From Desulfuromonadaceae bacterium UBA2294 (lineage in GTDB: Bacteria > Desulfobacterota > Desulfuromonadia > Desulfuromonadales > UBA2294): a stretch of 13,116 nt of DNA. Position numbers and translations under genes: made by a program. The DNA is taken from NCBI GenBank assembly GCA_002345625.1, contig DDWE01000128.1:1-13116 (forward strand), given 5' to 3'. A model generated the notes under the pieces. The model ran no database searches and had not been told where the DNA came from. It saw only the letters and a list, made by a program, of their open reading frames with translations. Shown here in pieces: positions 7,144 to 13,116 of this stretch. The stretch's first letter is position 1, and each line of letters opens with the position of its first letter.

Positions 7144-7221
7144 GGCTGCTGACCCGACTTTCAACCGAAACTTTTATGGCTGACATCGCCAAAAGGAGAA
7201 TAACCACCCTTCTGTCTAGTC

Positions 7222-7266
7222 ACAGCATCTGATTGCTGTTAGTGTTCAAGGCACGCGTTGTCGTGC
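7222..7266 (+). other. Two small hairpins in the leader of the GGDEF gene
   Basis: ACAGCA (7222-7227) pairs with TGCTGT (7234-7239), and GCACG (7251-7255) pairs with CGTGC (7262-7266), each around a 6-nt loop. They precede the ribosome site GGAG (7279-7282). They could be part of a structured leader, but no known riboswitch pattern is recognisable and I see no good promoter in 7144-7288. Confidence 0.3.
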
Positions 7267-7288
7267 ATGACCACAACCGGAGACCACG

Positions 7289-10123
7289 ATGTCTCTTTGT
7301 TTCAGCCTGAGAACAAAAATAGGCATAACCGTATTTTTGCTGGTGTCCGGCATCCTCTGTATCGGTGGGTTCACCATGCTCGGCCACTTCGAGCAGCATC
7401 TCAAAACATCGATCTCTGAACAGCAGTTCGCCCTTATTTCCAAAATTGCCGAAAACATCGACGACCAGATCAGTCTGGCGCAGTCGATGATCGTCGGCAT
7501 TGCCGCCGGAGTGCCACCGGAACTGTTGCGCAACCCGGACGAAGCGCAAAGCTTTCTTGACCGGCACAGCAACAGCGCCACCAGTGTCTTTGACAACGGA
7601 ATTTTCCTTTTCTCGGCGACCGGCCTGCTGATCGCGGAATCCCCCTTTATTGATGAGCGGCGCGGTAAAAACTTTTCCTTTCGTGAATATTTTCAGCAAA
7701 CGGTTGCAACCGACCAGCCATACATTTCCATCCCCTACTTTTCCAGCCAGAAGCATGGGCACCCAGCGCTCAACTTCACCGCTCCGATTCATGATACCCG
7801 CGGCAAACTGACAGGAATCCTGGTCGGCAGCCTCGACCTGACCCGGGATAACATGCTCGGTCGCCTGTCAAAAACAGCCATCGGGAAGACCGGGTACCTT
7901 TATCTCTACAACACCGATCGGCTGATGATCATGCACCCGGTCACCGAGCGGATTCTTAAACACGATGTCCCCGTCGGGGCCAACCTCCTTTATGATCAGG
8001 CCATTAAAGGGTTTGAAGGGAGCGGCGAAACGGTCAACAGTAAGGGGCTGCATGCACTGGCCTCCTTCAAACGACTGCACAACGTCGACTGGATCCTGGC
8101 GGCCAATTACCCGACGGCAGAAGCCTACGCTCCCATTTATAACGCCCGTGTCTATTTTATCCTCGGCATGATCCTCGCTCTGCTTTTGTCGACGCTGGTC
8201 GTCTGGTTGACCATGCGCTGGCTGACCACCCCTTTGCTCCATTTCATCGTTCATGTTGAAGACATCAGCGCCAGCCACGATTACCATGCGCCGATCACAG
8301 TTAAAACCCGCGATGAGATCGCATCACTGGCCAACGCCTTCAACCGACTCATGCGCGAAATTCAGGAGCAGAAACTGCTCGCGCAAGAGCAACTGCTGTT
8401 TCAGCAGACGCTGATCGACACGATTCCCAATCCGATCTATTACAAGGATACTACTGGCCATTATCTTGGTTGTAACCGCGCATTTGAGAAACTCTACAAT
8501 CGCACCCAACAGCAGATCATCGGCCACACCATCGATGATTTTGCCCCGGAGGAGATGGCAAAATCCCTCGGCGAATTTGATCGCGAACTCTTTGCACAAA
8601 AATCGGGTCAGTTTCAGATCTTTGAATGTTCCATTCCGTTTGCCGATGGGACAACACACGACGCACTCTTTTATAAAGCGATATTCAGTGATAGCGACGG
8701 CGCGCCAGCCGGGCTGGTTGGCACTATCATCGACATCACCCAGCGCAAGGCGACTGAAGTTGCCCTGGCCCGACAACGTGAATTCTCCGAAAACCTGCTG
8801 CAAAACTCTGCCGTCCCCTGTTTTGTTATCGATAGCGATCACACCGTGCTGCTCTGGACCAGGGCGTGCGAAGAGCTGACCGGCATTTCCGTTGGCGAGG
8901 TTTTAGGCACCGACCAACACTGGAAAGCCTTCTACCCCGACCAACGACCCTGCCTCGCCGACGTTGTCATCGACGGCAACCTTGAAGAGACCATCGACCT
9001 CTACACCAACTTCGCCAACTCACCCCTCACCTCTGAAGGGCTGCAGGCTGAAGGCTGGTTCAATGACATCGGGGGCAAGCGCCGCTACCTGCGCTTCGAT
9101 GCCGCACCGATTCGCGACAACAGTGGTACTTTGATCGCCGCTATCGAAACCTTTGCTGACCTGACCAGCCAGAAGCAGATCGAACAAGCCCTGCGGGAAA
9201 GTGAGCTGAGCTATAGCTCGCTGATCGAGCGTTCACCCGACGCGATTCTGGTCCACCGTCAGGGGCAGGTTGTTTTTGCCAACCAGAGTGCCGCCCAACT
9301 ATTCGCGGCCCAGACGCCGGCCGAGATGACCGGCAACCAGATTATGGACTGGGTCCACCCCGACTACCGCGATCTGGTCAAGCAGCGGATCAACGATGTT
9401 GAAACGACGCATGTCGAAATGCCCTACATTGAAGAGAAGGTTCTGCGTCGCGACGGTTCGAGCGTTGACGTTGAGGCCGGATCGACGCCGGTCTTCTACA
9501 AGGGCGAATGGTCGGTGCAAACCATTCTCCGTGATATTACCGACCGCAAGGAGATGCAGGAGCGGATCTGGCGACAAGCCAATTTCGATGCCCTGACCGA
9601 CGTCCCGAACCGGTTGATGTTCCTTGACCGGTTGCAACAGGCCCTGGAAAACGCCAACCGCGAGCAGCATCGCGTCGCATTAATGTTTATCGACCTCGAC
9701 CACTTCAAGAAGGTCAACGACACCCTCGGCCATGAGGCCGGCGACTCCCTGCTGCGCCAGGTCGCACAGCGCCTGACAAACAGCCTGCGCAAAACCGACA
9801 CCCTGGCCCGCATCGGCGGTGACGAATTCACCATTATCCTCCCCAAGGTGACCGATCCACCAACGGTCCACATTGTCGTCAACCGCATTCTACAGGCTCT
9901 GGTGCAGCCCTTCGACCTGCCGGGGGGCACCGGCCACATCTCCGGTTCGATCGGCGTCGCCTTCTTCCCCGACAACGGCAAAGACGTCACCACCCTGATC
10001 AAGAGCGCCGACGCCGCCATGTACCAGGCCAAAGAGGCAGGCCGCAACGGCGCCCGCTTCGCCATCCAGCCGGAAGAGCTCCCAGTGCTTGAACCCGAAC
10101 CACCCAGACGACCAGCAACCTGA
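7289..10123 (+). CDS. Membrane diguanylate cyclase: dCACHE-HAMP-PAS3-GGDEF
   Basis: This 944-residue sensor enzyme should make cyclic di-GMP from GTP. In order: TM1 (about 11-33), a periplasmic double-CACHE sensor (about 35-285; FLFSATGLLIAESP, LNFTAPIHDTRGKLTGILVGSLDL), TM2 (286-312), HAMP (to about 360, RDEIASLANAFNRLMREI), PAS1 (about 372-487), PAS2 (about 498-630), PAS3 (about 640-754) and GGDEF (about 764-926). The active-site GGDEF is intact at 843-847. The inhibitory site RKTD (834-837) lies five residues upstream as in feedback-inhibited cyclases. FIDLDHFKKVNDTLGHEAGD is a full nucleotide/metal-binding stretch. There is no EAL domain, and a proline-rich tail ends the protein. CACHE domains bind small molecules outside the cell; the ligand is unknown. 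The ATG follows GGAG. It appears monocistronic, with a terminator 28 nt downstream. Confidence 0.95.
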   Translation: MSLCFSLRTKIGITVFLLVSGILCIGGFTMLGHFEQHLKTSISEQQFALISKIAENIDDQISLAQSMIVGIAAGVPPELLRNPDEAQSFLDRHSNSATSVFDNGIFLFSATGLLIAESPFIDERRGKNFSFREYFQQTVATDQPYISIPYFSSQKHGHPALNFTAPIHDTRGKLTGILVGSLDLTRDNMLGRLSKTAIGKTGYLYLYNTDRLMIMHPVTERILKHDVPVGANLLYDQAIKGFEGSGETVNSKGLHALASFKRLHNVDWILAANYPTAEAYAPIYNARVYFILGMILALLLSTLVVWLTMRWLTTPLLHFIVHVEDISASHDYHAPITVKTRDEIASLANAFNRLMREIQEQKLLAQEQLLFQQTLIDTIPNPIYYKDTTGHYLGCNRAFEKLYNRTQQQIIGHTIDDFAPEEMAKSLGEFDRELFAQKSGQFQIFECSIPFADGTTHDALFYKAIFSDSDGAPAGLVGTIIDITQRKATEVALARQREFSENLLQNSAVPCFVIDSDHTVLLWTRACEELTGISVGEVLGTDQHWKAFYPDQRPCLADVVIDGNLEETIDLYTNFANSPLTSEGLQAEGWFNDIGGKRRYLRFDAAPIRDNSGTLIAAIETFADLTSQKQIEQALRESELSYSSLIERSPDAILVHRQGQVVFANQSAAQLFAAQTPAEMTGNQIMDWVHPDYRDLVKQRINDVETTHVEMPYIEEKVLRRDGSSVDVEAGSTPVFYKGEWSVQTILRDITDRKEMQERIWRQANFDALTDVPNRLMFLDRLQQALENANREQHRVALMFIDLDHFKKVNDTLGHEAGDSLLRQVAQRLTNSLRKTDTLARIGGDEFTIILPKVTDPPTVHIVVNRILQALVQPFDLPGGTGHISGSIGVAFFPDNGKDVTTLIKSADAAMYQAKEAGRNGARFAIQPEELPVLEPEPPRRPAT

Positions 10124-10150
10124 TTGCCACCGACGATCGTCTCAACGGAT

Positions 10151-10183
10151 AAAGGCCAACCCAAAAAACGGTTGGCCTTTTCA
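10151..10183 (+). terminator. Rho-independent terminator of the GGDEF gene
   Basis: AAAGGCCAACC (10151-10161) pairs exactly with GGTTGGCCTTT (10170-10180) around an 8-nt A-rich loop, and a T run closes the stem. The A and T runs make it usable from either strand. Confidence 0.9.
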
Positions 10184-10206
10184 TCAACTCATCCACCGCC
10201 AGTTAA

Positions 10207-10325
10207 GGCGGATCAAAAGGCTCTGAATGCAAGGCCCCCGAAGATTGAGGAATGAGGCGTAGCGGAAGCTACGTCGTAATGACGATATCGAGGGAAACGC
10301 AGCAGACGGAGTCTTTTCATCCGCC
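10207..10325. repeat. 119-bp palindromic repeat, family B copy 1
   Basis: The unit begins GGCGGATCAAAAGGCTC and ends with the near reverse complement GAGTCTTTTCATCCGCC. At the centre CGTAGC-GGAA-GCTACG forms a hairpin with a GNRA-type loop. Conserved inner blocks are TGCAAGGCCCCCG on the left and GGGAAACGCAGCAGACGG on the right. It matches copy 3 at 100 of 119 positions without a gap. Confidence 0.9.
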
Positions 10326-10331
10326 GCCAAA

Positions 10332-10450
10332 GGCCGATCAAAAGCCGTCAGACGCAAGGCCCCCGCCGGCCGATGAGTGAGGCGTGGCGATAGCTACGTG
10401 GCAGCGAAGAGGACAAGGGAAATGCAGCAGACAGTGTCTTTTCATCTGCC
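10332..10450. repeat. 119-bp palindromic repeat, family B copy 2
   Basis: This is the most diverged of the tandem three, with the same 119-bp length, orientation and blocks (GCAAGGCCCCCG, GAGTGAGGCGT, AATGCAGCAGAC). The central hairpin is GTGGC-GATA-GCTAC, with a G-T wobble. It starts 6 bp after copy 1. Confidence 0.88.
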
Positions 10451-10459
10451 GACCGCCAA

Positions 10460-10578
10460 GGCGGATCAAAAGGCCCCGGATGCAAGGCCCCCGCAGTGTG
10501 ATGAGTGAGGCGTAGCGGAAGCTACGTCGCAGCGAAGAGCACAAGGGAAACGCAGCAGACGGGGCCTTTTCATTCGCC
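10460..10578. repeat. 119-bp palindromic repeat, family B copy 3
   Basis: The outer stem is nearly perfect here: AAAAGGCCCC on the left pairs with GGGGCCTTTT on the right. The central hairpin is CGTAGC-GGAA-GCTACG. It ends 12 bp before the stop codon of the four-cysteine gene, so it lies at once downstream of that gene on the - strand. Together copies 1-3 fill 10184-10590, where there is no gene. Confidence 0.9.
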
Positions 10579-10590
10579 GTTAGAAGCAAA

Positions 10591-10773
10591 TCAGTTGAAT
10601 TCCCGCATATACATCATCGCCAACTCCCCCCGGCTCCCCAGACACTGCGGGCAGAGCTGTCCGACATCATCGTAGATCTCCCCGGCCAGAAACGCCCCGG
10701 TCTCCTGCGCCGGCGTTGTCAACGGCTGCGCGGGGTCGAACGGCTTACCGCAGACCTTGCACTCCTTGATCAC
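10591..10773 (-). CDS. Small four-cysteine (zinc-ribbon-like) protein coupled to hemH
   Basis: This 60-residue protein has two CXXC pairs, C5/C8 (CKVC) and C41/C44 (CPQC), spaced as in a small zinc ribbon. There is no signal peptide or membrane segment, so it is cytoplasmic. I do not recognise a named family. The start is GTG 10773: it overlaps the hemH stop as GTGA (10770-10773) and a G-rich run just upstream inside hemH can act as ribosome site, so translation is probably coupled to hemH. The tight link suggests a role near ferrochelatase, for example in metal or heme handling, but this is only inference from position. An ordinary stand-alone zinc ribbon is equally possible. Confidence 0.75.
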   Translation of the reverse strand: MIKECKVCGKPFDPAQPLTTPAQETGAFLAGEIYDDVGQLCPQCLGSRGELAMMYMREFN

Positions 10774-11741
10774 AGCCCCCCCTTTTCCCGCACCAGATCA
10801 GCCATCGCCTGCAGAAAATCGGCACCGTCGTTGAGCGAAGGGGCGCGGATAAAGTTGCGCAGGCCGTGCTCCAGGGCGTGCTCCCTATACTCAATGTCGA
10901 TCTCGTGCAGGGTCTCGATATGATCGGAAACAAAAGAGATCGGCACGATCACCACCACGTTGGCTTCCGCCGCCGCTAACTGGTCAAGTACCGTGGTCGT
11001 CTCCGGCTCCATCCACTGTACCGGGCCGCTGCGGCTCTGAAAGCCGAGGTGCCAGGGGACGTCGCCAACCCGCTCCATCACGCCGCGCACCGTCGCCTCA
11101 ACCTGTTTCTGGTAGGGGTCGCCCCGGTCGATAAACGACTGCGGCAGAGCGTGGGCGGAGAAGACGACCTGCACCTCGTTCTGCAACAGTTCATGCACCG
11201 ATTCGACCGCCTGTTTCACCCGATTGGCCAGTGCATCGAGATAACCCGGCCAATCGAACCATTGCTCGATCACCGTCAATTTCAGCTGCGGATAAATCTT
11301 CTGCACCGCACGACGGAAGTCGTTCACACTGCTGCCGGTGGTGGCACCGGTGTAGTGCGGGTACATGGAGAGGACAACGGCCTGCTCGATGCCGTCCGCC
11401 TTCATCTGCGCCACCGTCTCTTCGGCCCGCGGCGTCCAGTAGCGCATCGCCACATAAGGTCGCACGTTCTCACCAAGGCGCTCTGCGATCCCATTCGCCT
11501 GCTTCTGCGTCCACTCCAGAAGCGGTGACTTGCCGCCGATCATGGCGTAGTTCACCACCACCTTGCGAGCACGAAAAAAAGAGATCAGCCGCGCAAAGGG
11601 CTTTTGCAGAATCGCCCCGGCCGGCAGATTGATCAGCTCGCGGTCGGAGAACAGGTTGTAGAGAAACGGCCGCACCGCCTCCAGCGAATCGGGGCCGCCC
11701 ATATTCAGAAGTACGAGGCCGGTTTTGGTTTTCTGTGTCAT
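10770..11741 (-). CDS. hemH: Ferrochelatase
   Basis: The 323-residue enzyme inserts ferrous iron into protoporphyrin IX to make protoheme. Family features: the N-terminal GLVLLNMGGPDS, the catalytic histidine H197 in FSAHALPQSFIDRGDPY, the following LGFQSRSGPVQWMEP, and the acidic E276 in FVSDHIETLHEIDIEY. Length is normal for bacterial, soluble or peripheral ferrochelatase without a C-terminal extension. With the FAD-type oxidase nearby it fits the protoporphyrin-dependent route. ATG 11741 is chosen because AGGA lies 5 nt upstream; a GTG directly before it (11744) would leave only 2 nt. It forms an operon with the Cys4 gene. The upstream region to hemE is repeat-rich and a hairpin ends hemE, so hemH likely has its own promoter, which I cannot place with confidence. 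Confidence 0.95.
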   Translation of the reverse strand: MTQKTKTGLVLLNMGGPDSLEAVRPFLYNLFSDRELINLPAGAILQKPFARLISFFRARKVVVNYAMIGGKSPLLEWTQKQANGIAERLGENVRPYVAMRYWTPRAEETVAQMKADGIEQAVVLSMYPHYTGATTGSSVNDFRRAVQKIYPQLKLTVIEQWFDWPGYLDALANRVKQAVESVHELLQNEVQVVFSAHALPQSFIDRGDPYQKQVEATVRGVMERVGDVPWHLGFQSRSGPVQWMEPETTTVLDQLAAAEANVVVIVPISFVSDHIETLHEIDIEYREHALEHGLRNFIRAPSLNDGADFLQAMADLVREKGGL

Positions 11742-11787
11742 CACGATCCTTTTCGTTTCGATTCCATAACCATAAAGAAGATTCTTT

Positions 11788-11902
11788 ACAAGAACGTCTT
11801 ATTCTCACGTAAAGCCGCAAATACGCCAAGGAATGCGCAAAAACGCCTTTTCCTATCCGAGCTGTCTTTGCGCCTTTGCGGCTTTGCGTGAAATCTTCTT
11901 GT
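11788..11902. repeat. 115-bp palindromic element (family C) before hemH
   Basis: The main arms are TCACGTAAAGCCGCAAA (11805-11821) and TTTGCGGCTTTGCGTGA (11875-11891), 17 bp with one wobble position. Outer arms ACAAGAA (11788-11794) and TTCTTGT (11896-11902) also match. The inner part holds several degenerate CGCAAA units on both sides. It lies about 46 bp upstream of the hemH start, so it would sit in the leader or promoter region. CGCAAAG-rich palindromes of this kind are, as I recall, common intergenic repeats in many bacteria. Confidence 0.8.
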
Positions 11903-11930
11903 GGCTTCTGCCCTTTTTATTCAAAGTCAG

Positions 11931-11957
11931 GTAGGTTGAATGAAGTAAAGCGAAACC
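11931..11957 (+). repeat. 27-bp inverted motif, left copy
   Basis: GTAGGTTG, 13 bp, GAAACC. The same two blocks at the same spacing occur in inverse orientation at 12279-12305, so the pair encloses the toxin-antitoxin remnant. Between 11958 and 12062 I see nothing else recognisable. Confidence 0.6.
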
Positions 11958-12062
11958 GTACACATTTAGAACCATACACAAGCGAAACCAAAAACCCAAA
12001 TTTGATCTCACGCAACGTCGCAACGACGCGACGAAAGCACAGAACGTTGACGCACCCGTCGG

Positions 12063-12140
12063 TCAATGACCCGTCAGCCGGTTACGGGTCCAGGCCGGAC
12101 GCCGCCGGCAATCGAGCACAGAATAAATCCGCAGCTTCAT
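12063..12140 (-). pseudogene. Internally deleted RelE/ParE-type toxin remnant
   Basis: A 25-residue frame begins MKLRI and continues YSVLDCRRRPAWTRNRL. Toxins of the RelE/ParE superfamily commonly begin MKLR/MKVR and end with a segment of the form VLDCRRxPxWIRxRL. Here the start is joined directly to that C-terminal segment, so about 70 residues of the core are missing, in frame. The ATG overlaps the antitoxin TGA as ATGA (12140-12137), the usual arrangement of such modules. A product this short cannot fold as the toxin. The family match is from memory of the C-terminal pattern and is the least certain part. Confidence 0.6.
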
Positions 12141-12286
12141 TTCTTCAGCTCAGCACGAAGTGCGGCTTTCGCCTCGTCCCAATCGGTGAGCTTCTCTTTG
12201 CTCTCGTTCAGCGCCTTTTCGCGCACCGCCAGAACCTCCTGATGCCAGGCCGGAAACTTGAGTGCGCTGGTTATTTTTGGTTTCAT
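12137..12286 (-). CDS. Antitoxin-like small protein of a decayed TA module
   Basis: This 49-residue frame reads MKPKITSALKFPAWHQEVL and ends DWDEAKAALRAELKK. The pattern FPxWHxxVLxxR ... DWxxAKxxLR is that of small addiction-module antitoxins (Unstab_antitox-like) encoded just before RelE/ParE toxins. The next frame begins within its stop codon (ATGA) and looks like a deleted toxin, which supports the call. The reading frame is intact. The ATG at 12286 lies inside a 27-bp repeat motif and has no good ribosome site, so the N-terminus may have been replaced or the gene may be silent. With the toxin lost, the antitoxin would have no partner here, though it could still act on a related toxin elsewhere. 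Confidence 0.55.
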   Translation of the reverse strand: MKPKITSALKFPAWHQEVLAVREKALNESKEKLTDWDEAKAALRAELKK

Positions 12287-12305
12287 TGCATTCAGCCCAA
12301 CCTAC
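12279..12305 (-). repeat. 27-bp inverted motif, right copy
   Basis: Read on the - strand it is GTAGGTTG, 13 bp, GAAACC, the inverse partner of 11931-11957. It contains the start codon of the antitoxin-like gene. Confidence 0.6.
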
Positions 12306-12319
12306 CGAGCGACAATAAA

Positions 12320-12356
12320 GACAAACCGGGGACAGAAGCAGCTTCCATCCCCGGTT
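12320..12356 (-). terminator. Probable terminator of hemE
   Basis: AACCGGGGA (12324-12332) pairs exactly with TCCCCGGTT (12348-12356), and an inner GAAG/CTTC pair extends the hairpin. Read on the - strand the stem is followed by TTTGTCTTTATT, a broken T run. It lies about 165 bp past the hemE stop. Confidence 0.6.
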
Positions 12357-12409
12357 CAGGTTCAATCATTACCATCCTCCAGCCCCACCCAATGCGCCCC
12401 CCGATGCCG

Positions 12410-12528
12410 GGCCGCTCAAAAGTGCCTGGATGCAAGGCGGCCGCAGACCAAGGAGTGAGGTGTAGCGATAGCTACTCCGCAGCGACGAGGTCAAGGACAA
12501 CGCCGCAGACGGGTGCGTTTCAGCGGCC
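12410..12528. repeat. 119-bp palindromic repeat, family B copy 4
   Basis: A dispersed copy, again 119 bp and in the same orientation as copies 1-3. It has TGCAAGGC, GAGTGAGG, the hairpin GTAGC-GATA-GCTAC, GCAGCGACGAGG and CGCAGACGG blocks. The outer stem GGCCGCT/AGCGGCC differs in sequence from the tandem copies but still pairs. Its right arm includes the hemE stop codon and last two sense codons. Confidence 0.87.
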
Positions 12529-13116
12529 CTTCCCGCTGAGCCGGTGCACGCACTCGACCATGTGAATCGCATTCTCCGGCGGCACCGTCGGCAGGATGCC
12601 GTGCCCAAGGTTGAAGATGAAACCGGGACGACCGGCGTTCTCGTTGAGGATGCGCTGCACCTCTTTTTCGATGTACGGCTTCGGCGCGTAGAGCACGGTC
12701 GGGTCGAGGTTGCCCTGGACGGCGATCTTGTCACCGATGATGTCGCGGGCTTTACCGAGGTTGACGTGCCAGTCAAGCCCGAGGACATCAGCGCCGGCTT
12801 CCTTGACCAGCTCGAGCATGGTGCCACCGTTCTTGACGAAGTAGATGACCGGAATCCCTTTACGGTTCAGACCGTTGATCAGGTCCTTGACGTAAGGGAG
12901 GATGTAACGCTCAAAGTCGTGCGGTGCGAGCAGGCCACCCCAGGTGTCGAAGATCTGGATTGCCTGGGCGCCGGCTTCGATCTGCATGTTCAGGTAGCGC
13001 CGGTCCATCTCGGTGACTTTTTTCATCAGGGCGTCGTAGAGCGGGAAGTCGGCGTACATCATCTGCTTCAGCGCCGCGAAATCCTTGCTACCGTGCCCTT
13101 CGACCATGTAGCAGGC
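12520..13116 (-). CDS. hemE: Uroporphyrinogen decarboxylase, C-terminal part (runs off window)
   Basis: HemE converts uroporphyrinogen III to coproporphyrinogen III in the cytoplasm. The visible 198 residues are the C-terminal part of a protein of about 340; the frame stays open through the window end (ACYMVEGHGSKDF), so the start lies beyond 13116 and the ATG at 13107 is internal. Family segments seen: MVEGHGSKDFAALKQMMY, IFDTWGGLLAPHDFERYI, YFVKNGG, LDWHVNLGKARDIIG, AVQGNLDPTVLY and the conserved C-terminal NLGHGILPTVPPENA. It ends LSGKGR, with the GR and stop encoded by the arm of a palindromic repeat. It is probably the first gene of an ancestral hemE-hemH order, now separated from hemH by about 780 bp. 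Confidence 0.95.
   Translation of the reverse strand, partial: ACYMVEGHGSKDFAALKQMMYADFPLYDALMKKVTEMDRRYLNMQIEAGAQAIQIFDTWGGLLAPHDFERYILPYVKDLINGLNRKGIPVIYFVKNGGTMLELVKEAGADVLGLDWHVNLGKARDIIGDKIAVQGNLDPTVLYAPKPYIEKEVQRILNENAGRPGFIFNLGHGILPTVPPENAIHMVECVHRLSGKGR

Noticed and set aside
6346..7164. Long open frame (272 codons) antisense to the DnaJ-like gene
   Set aside because: It is alanine- and glycine-rich, lies opposite a clear gene, and has no domain or ribosome site.
7144..7288. Promoter for the GGDEF gene
   Set aside because: Candidate boxes such as CTGACA near 7177 lack a -10 box at acceptable spacing.
10207..10578. CRISPR array
   Set aside because: The three tandem units are themselves 119 bp palindromes with only 6-9 bp between them; there are no spacers of constant length and no cas genes.
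11745..11787. hemH promoter TTGTAA / TATGGA in the gap before the start codon
   Set aside because: Spacing is 17 bp but the boxes match only 4 and 3 of 6 consensus bases, too weak to call.
11931..12305. Integron gene cassette with attC ends
   Set aside because: GTTGGGC and ATTCAAC fit the short GTTRRRY/RYYYAAC patterns by eye, but no complete attC with inner L boxes and no following GTTRRRY site is found, and there is no integrase in the window.

Overview
The window looks like a chromosomal segment from a Geobacter/Desulfuromonas-type bacterium (Desulfuromonadota). The main pointer is a periplasmic triheme cytochrome of the c7 (PpcA) type, followed by a second, divergent triheme cytochrome. 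Nearby lie a protoheme-branch heme cluster (hemG, hemH, hemE) and a large membrane diguanylate cyclase. The coding GC content and the mix of ATG and GTG starts fit this assignment. The genus is inferred, not shown.

Layout. Positions 215-2401 hold a small PAS protein (+) converging on prfC, release factor 3 (-), with a 142-bp palindromic element filling the gap. Positions 2537-4466 run on the + strand: a promoter, triheme cytochrome 1, a terminator, triheme cytochrome 2, a perfect hairpin, then an ACT-domain regulator and a peptide deformylase 2 nt apart. A shared terminator separates these from hemG (-). hemG and a CbpA-type DnaJ diverge from a roughly 210-bp region with a promoter on each strand; the DnaJ promoter fits both sigma70 and sigma32 consensus. 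A 944-residue dCACHE-HAMP-PAS-PAS-PAS-GGDEF protein (+) and its terminator follow. Next come three tandem 119-bp palindromic repeats. On the - strand then lie a 60-residue four-cysteine protein overlapping hemH by GTGA, hemH itself, about 780 bp of repeats and gene debris, and the 3' two thirds of hemE, cut by the window edge.

How the genes work together. HemE, HemG and HemH are three steps of the route from uroporphyrinogen III to protoheme, which the two triheme cytochromes consume. The proposed order on the - strand is hemE, then debris, then hemH and the Cys4 gene, so hemE and hemH probably no longer share one transcript. The deformylase and RF3 belong to translation. The PAS protein and the diguanylate cyclase are signalling proteins.

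Most unusual content. Four repeat copies, each exactly 119 bp, fold end to end into one long hairpin, and several base pairs change in a compensatory way between copies. One copy supplies the stop codon and last two codons of hemE. A related element abuts the prfC stop. Between hemE and hemH there is a toxin-antitoxin remnant: a 49-residue antitoxin-like reading frame overlapping by ATGA a 25-residue frame that joins a toxin start to a toxin C-terminus.
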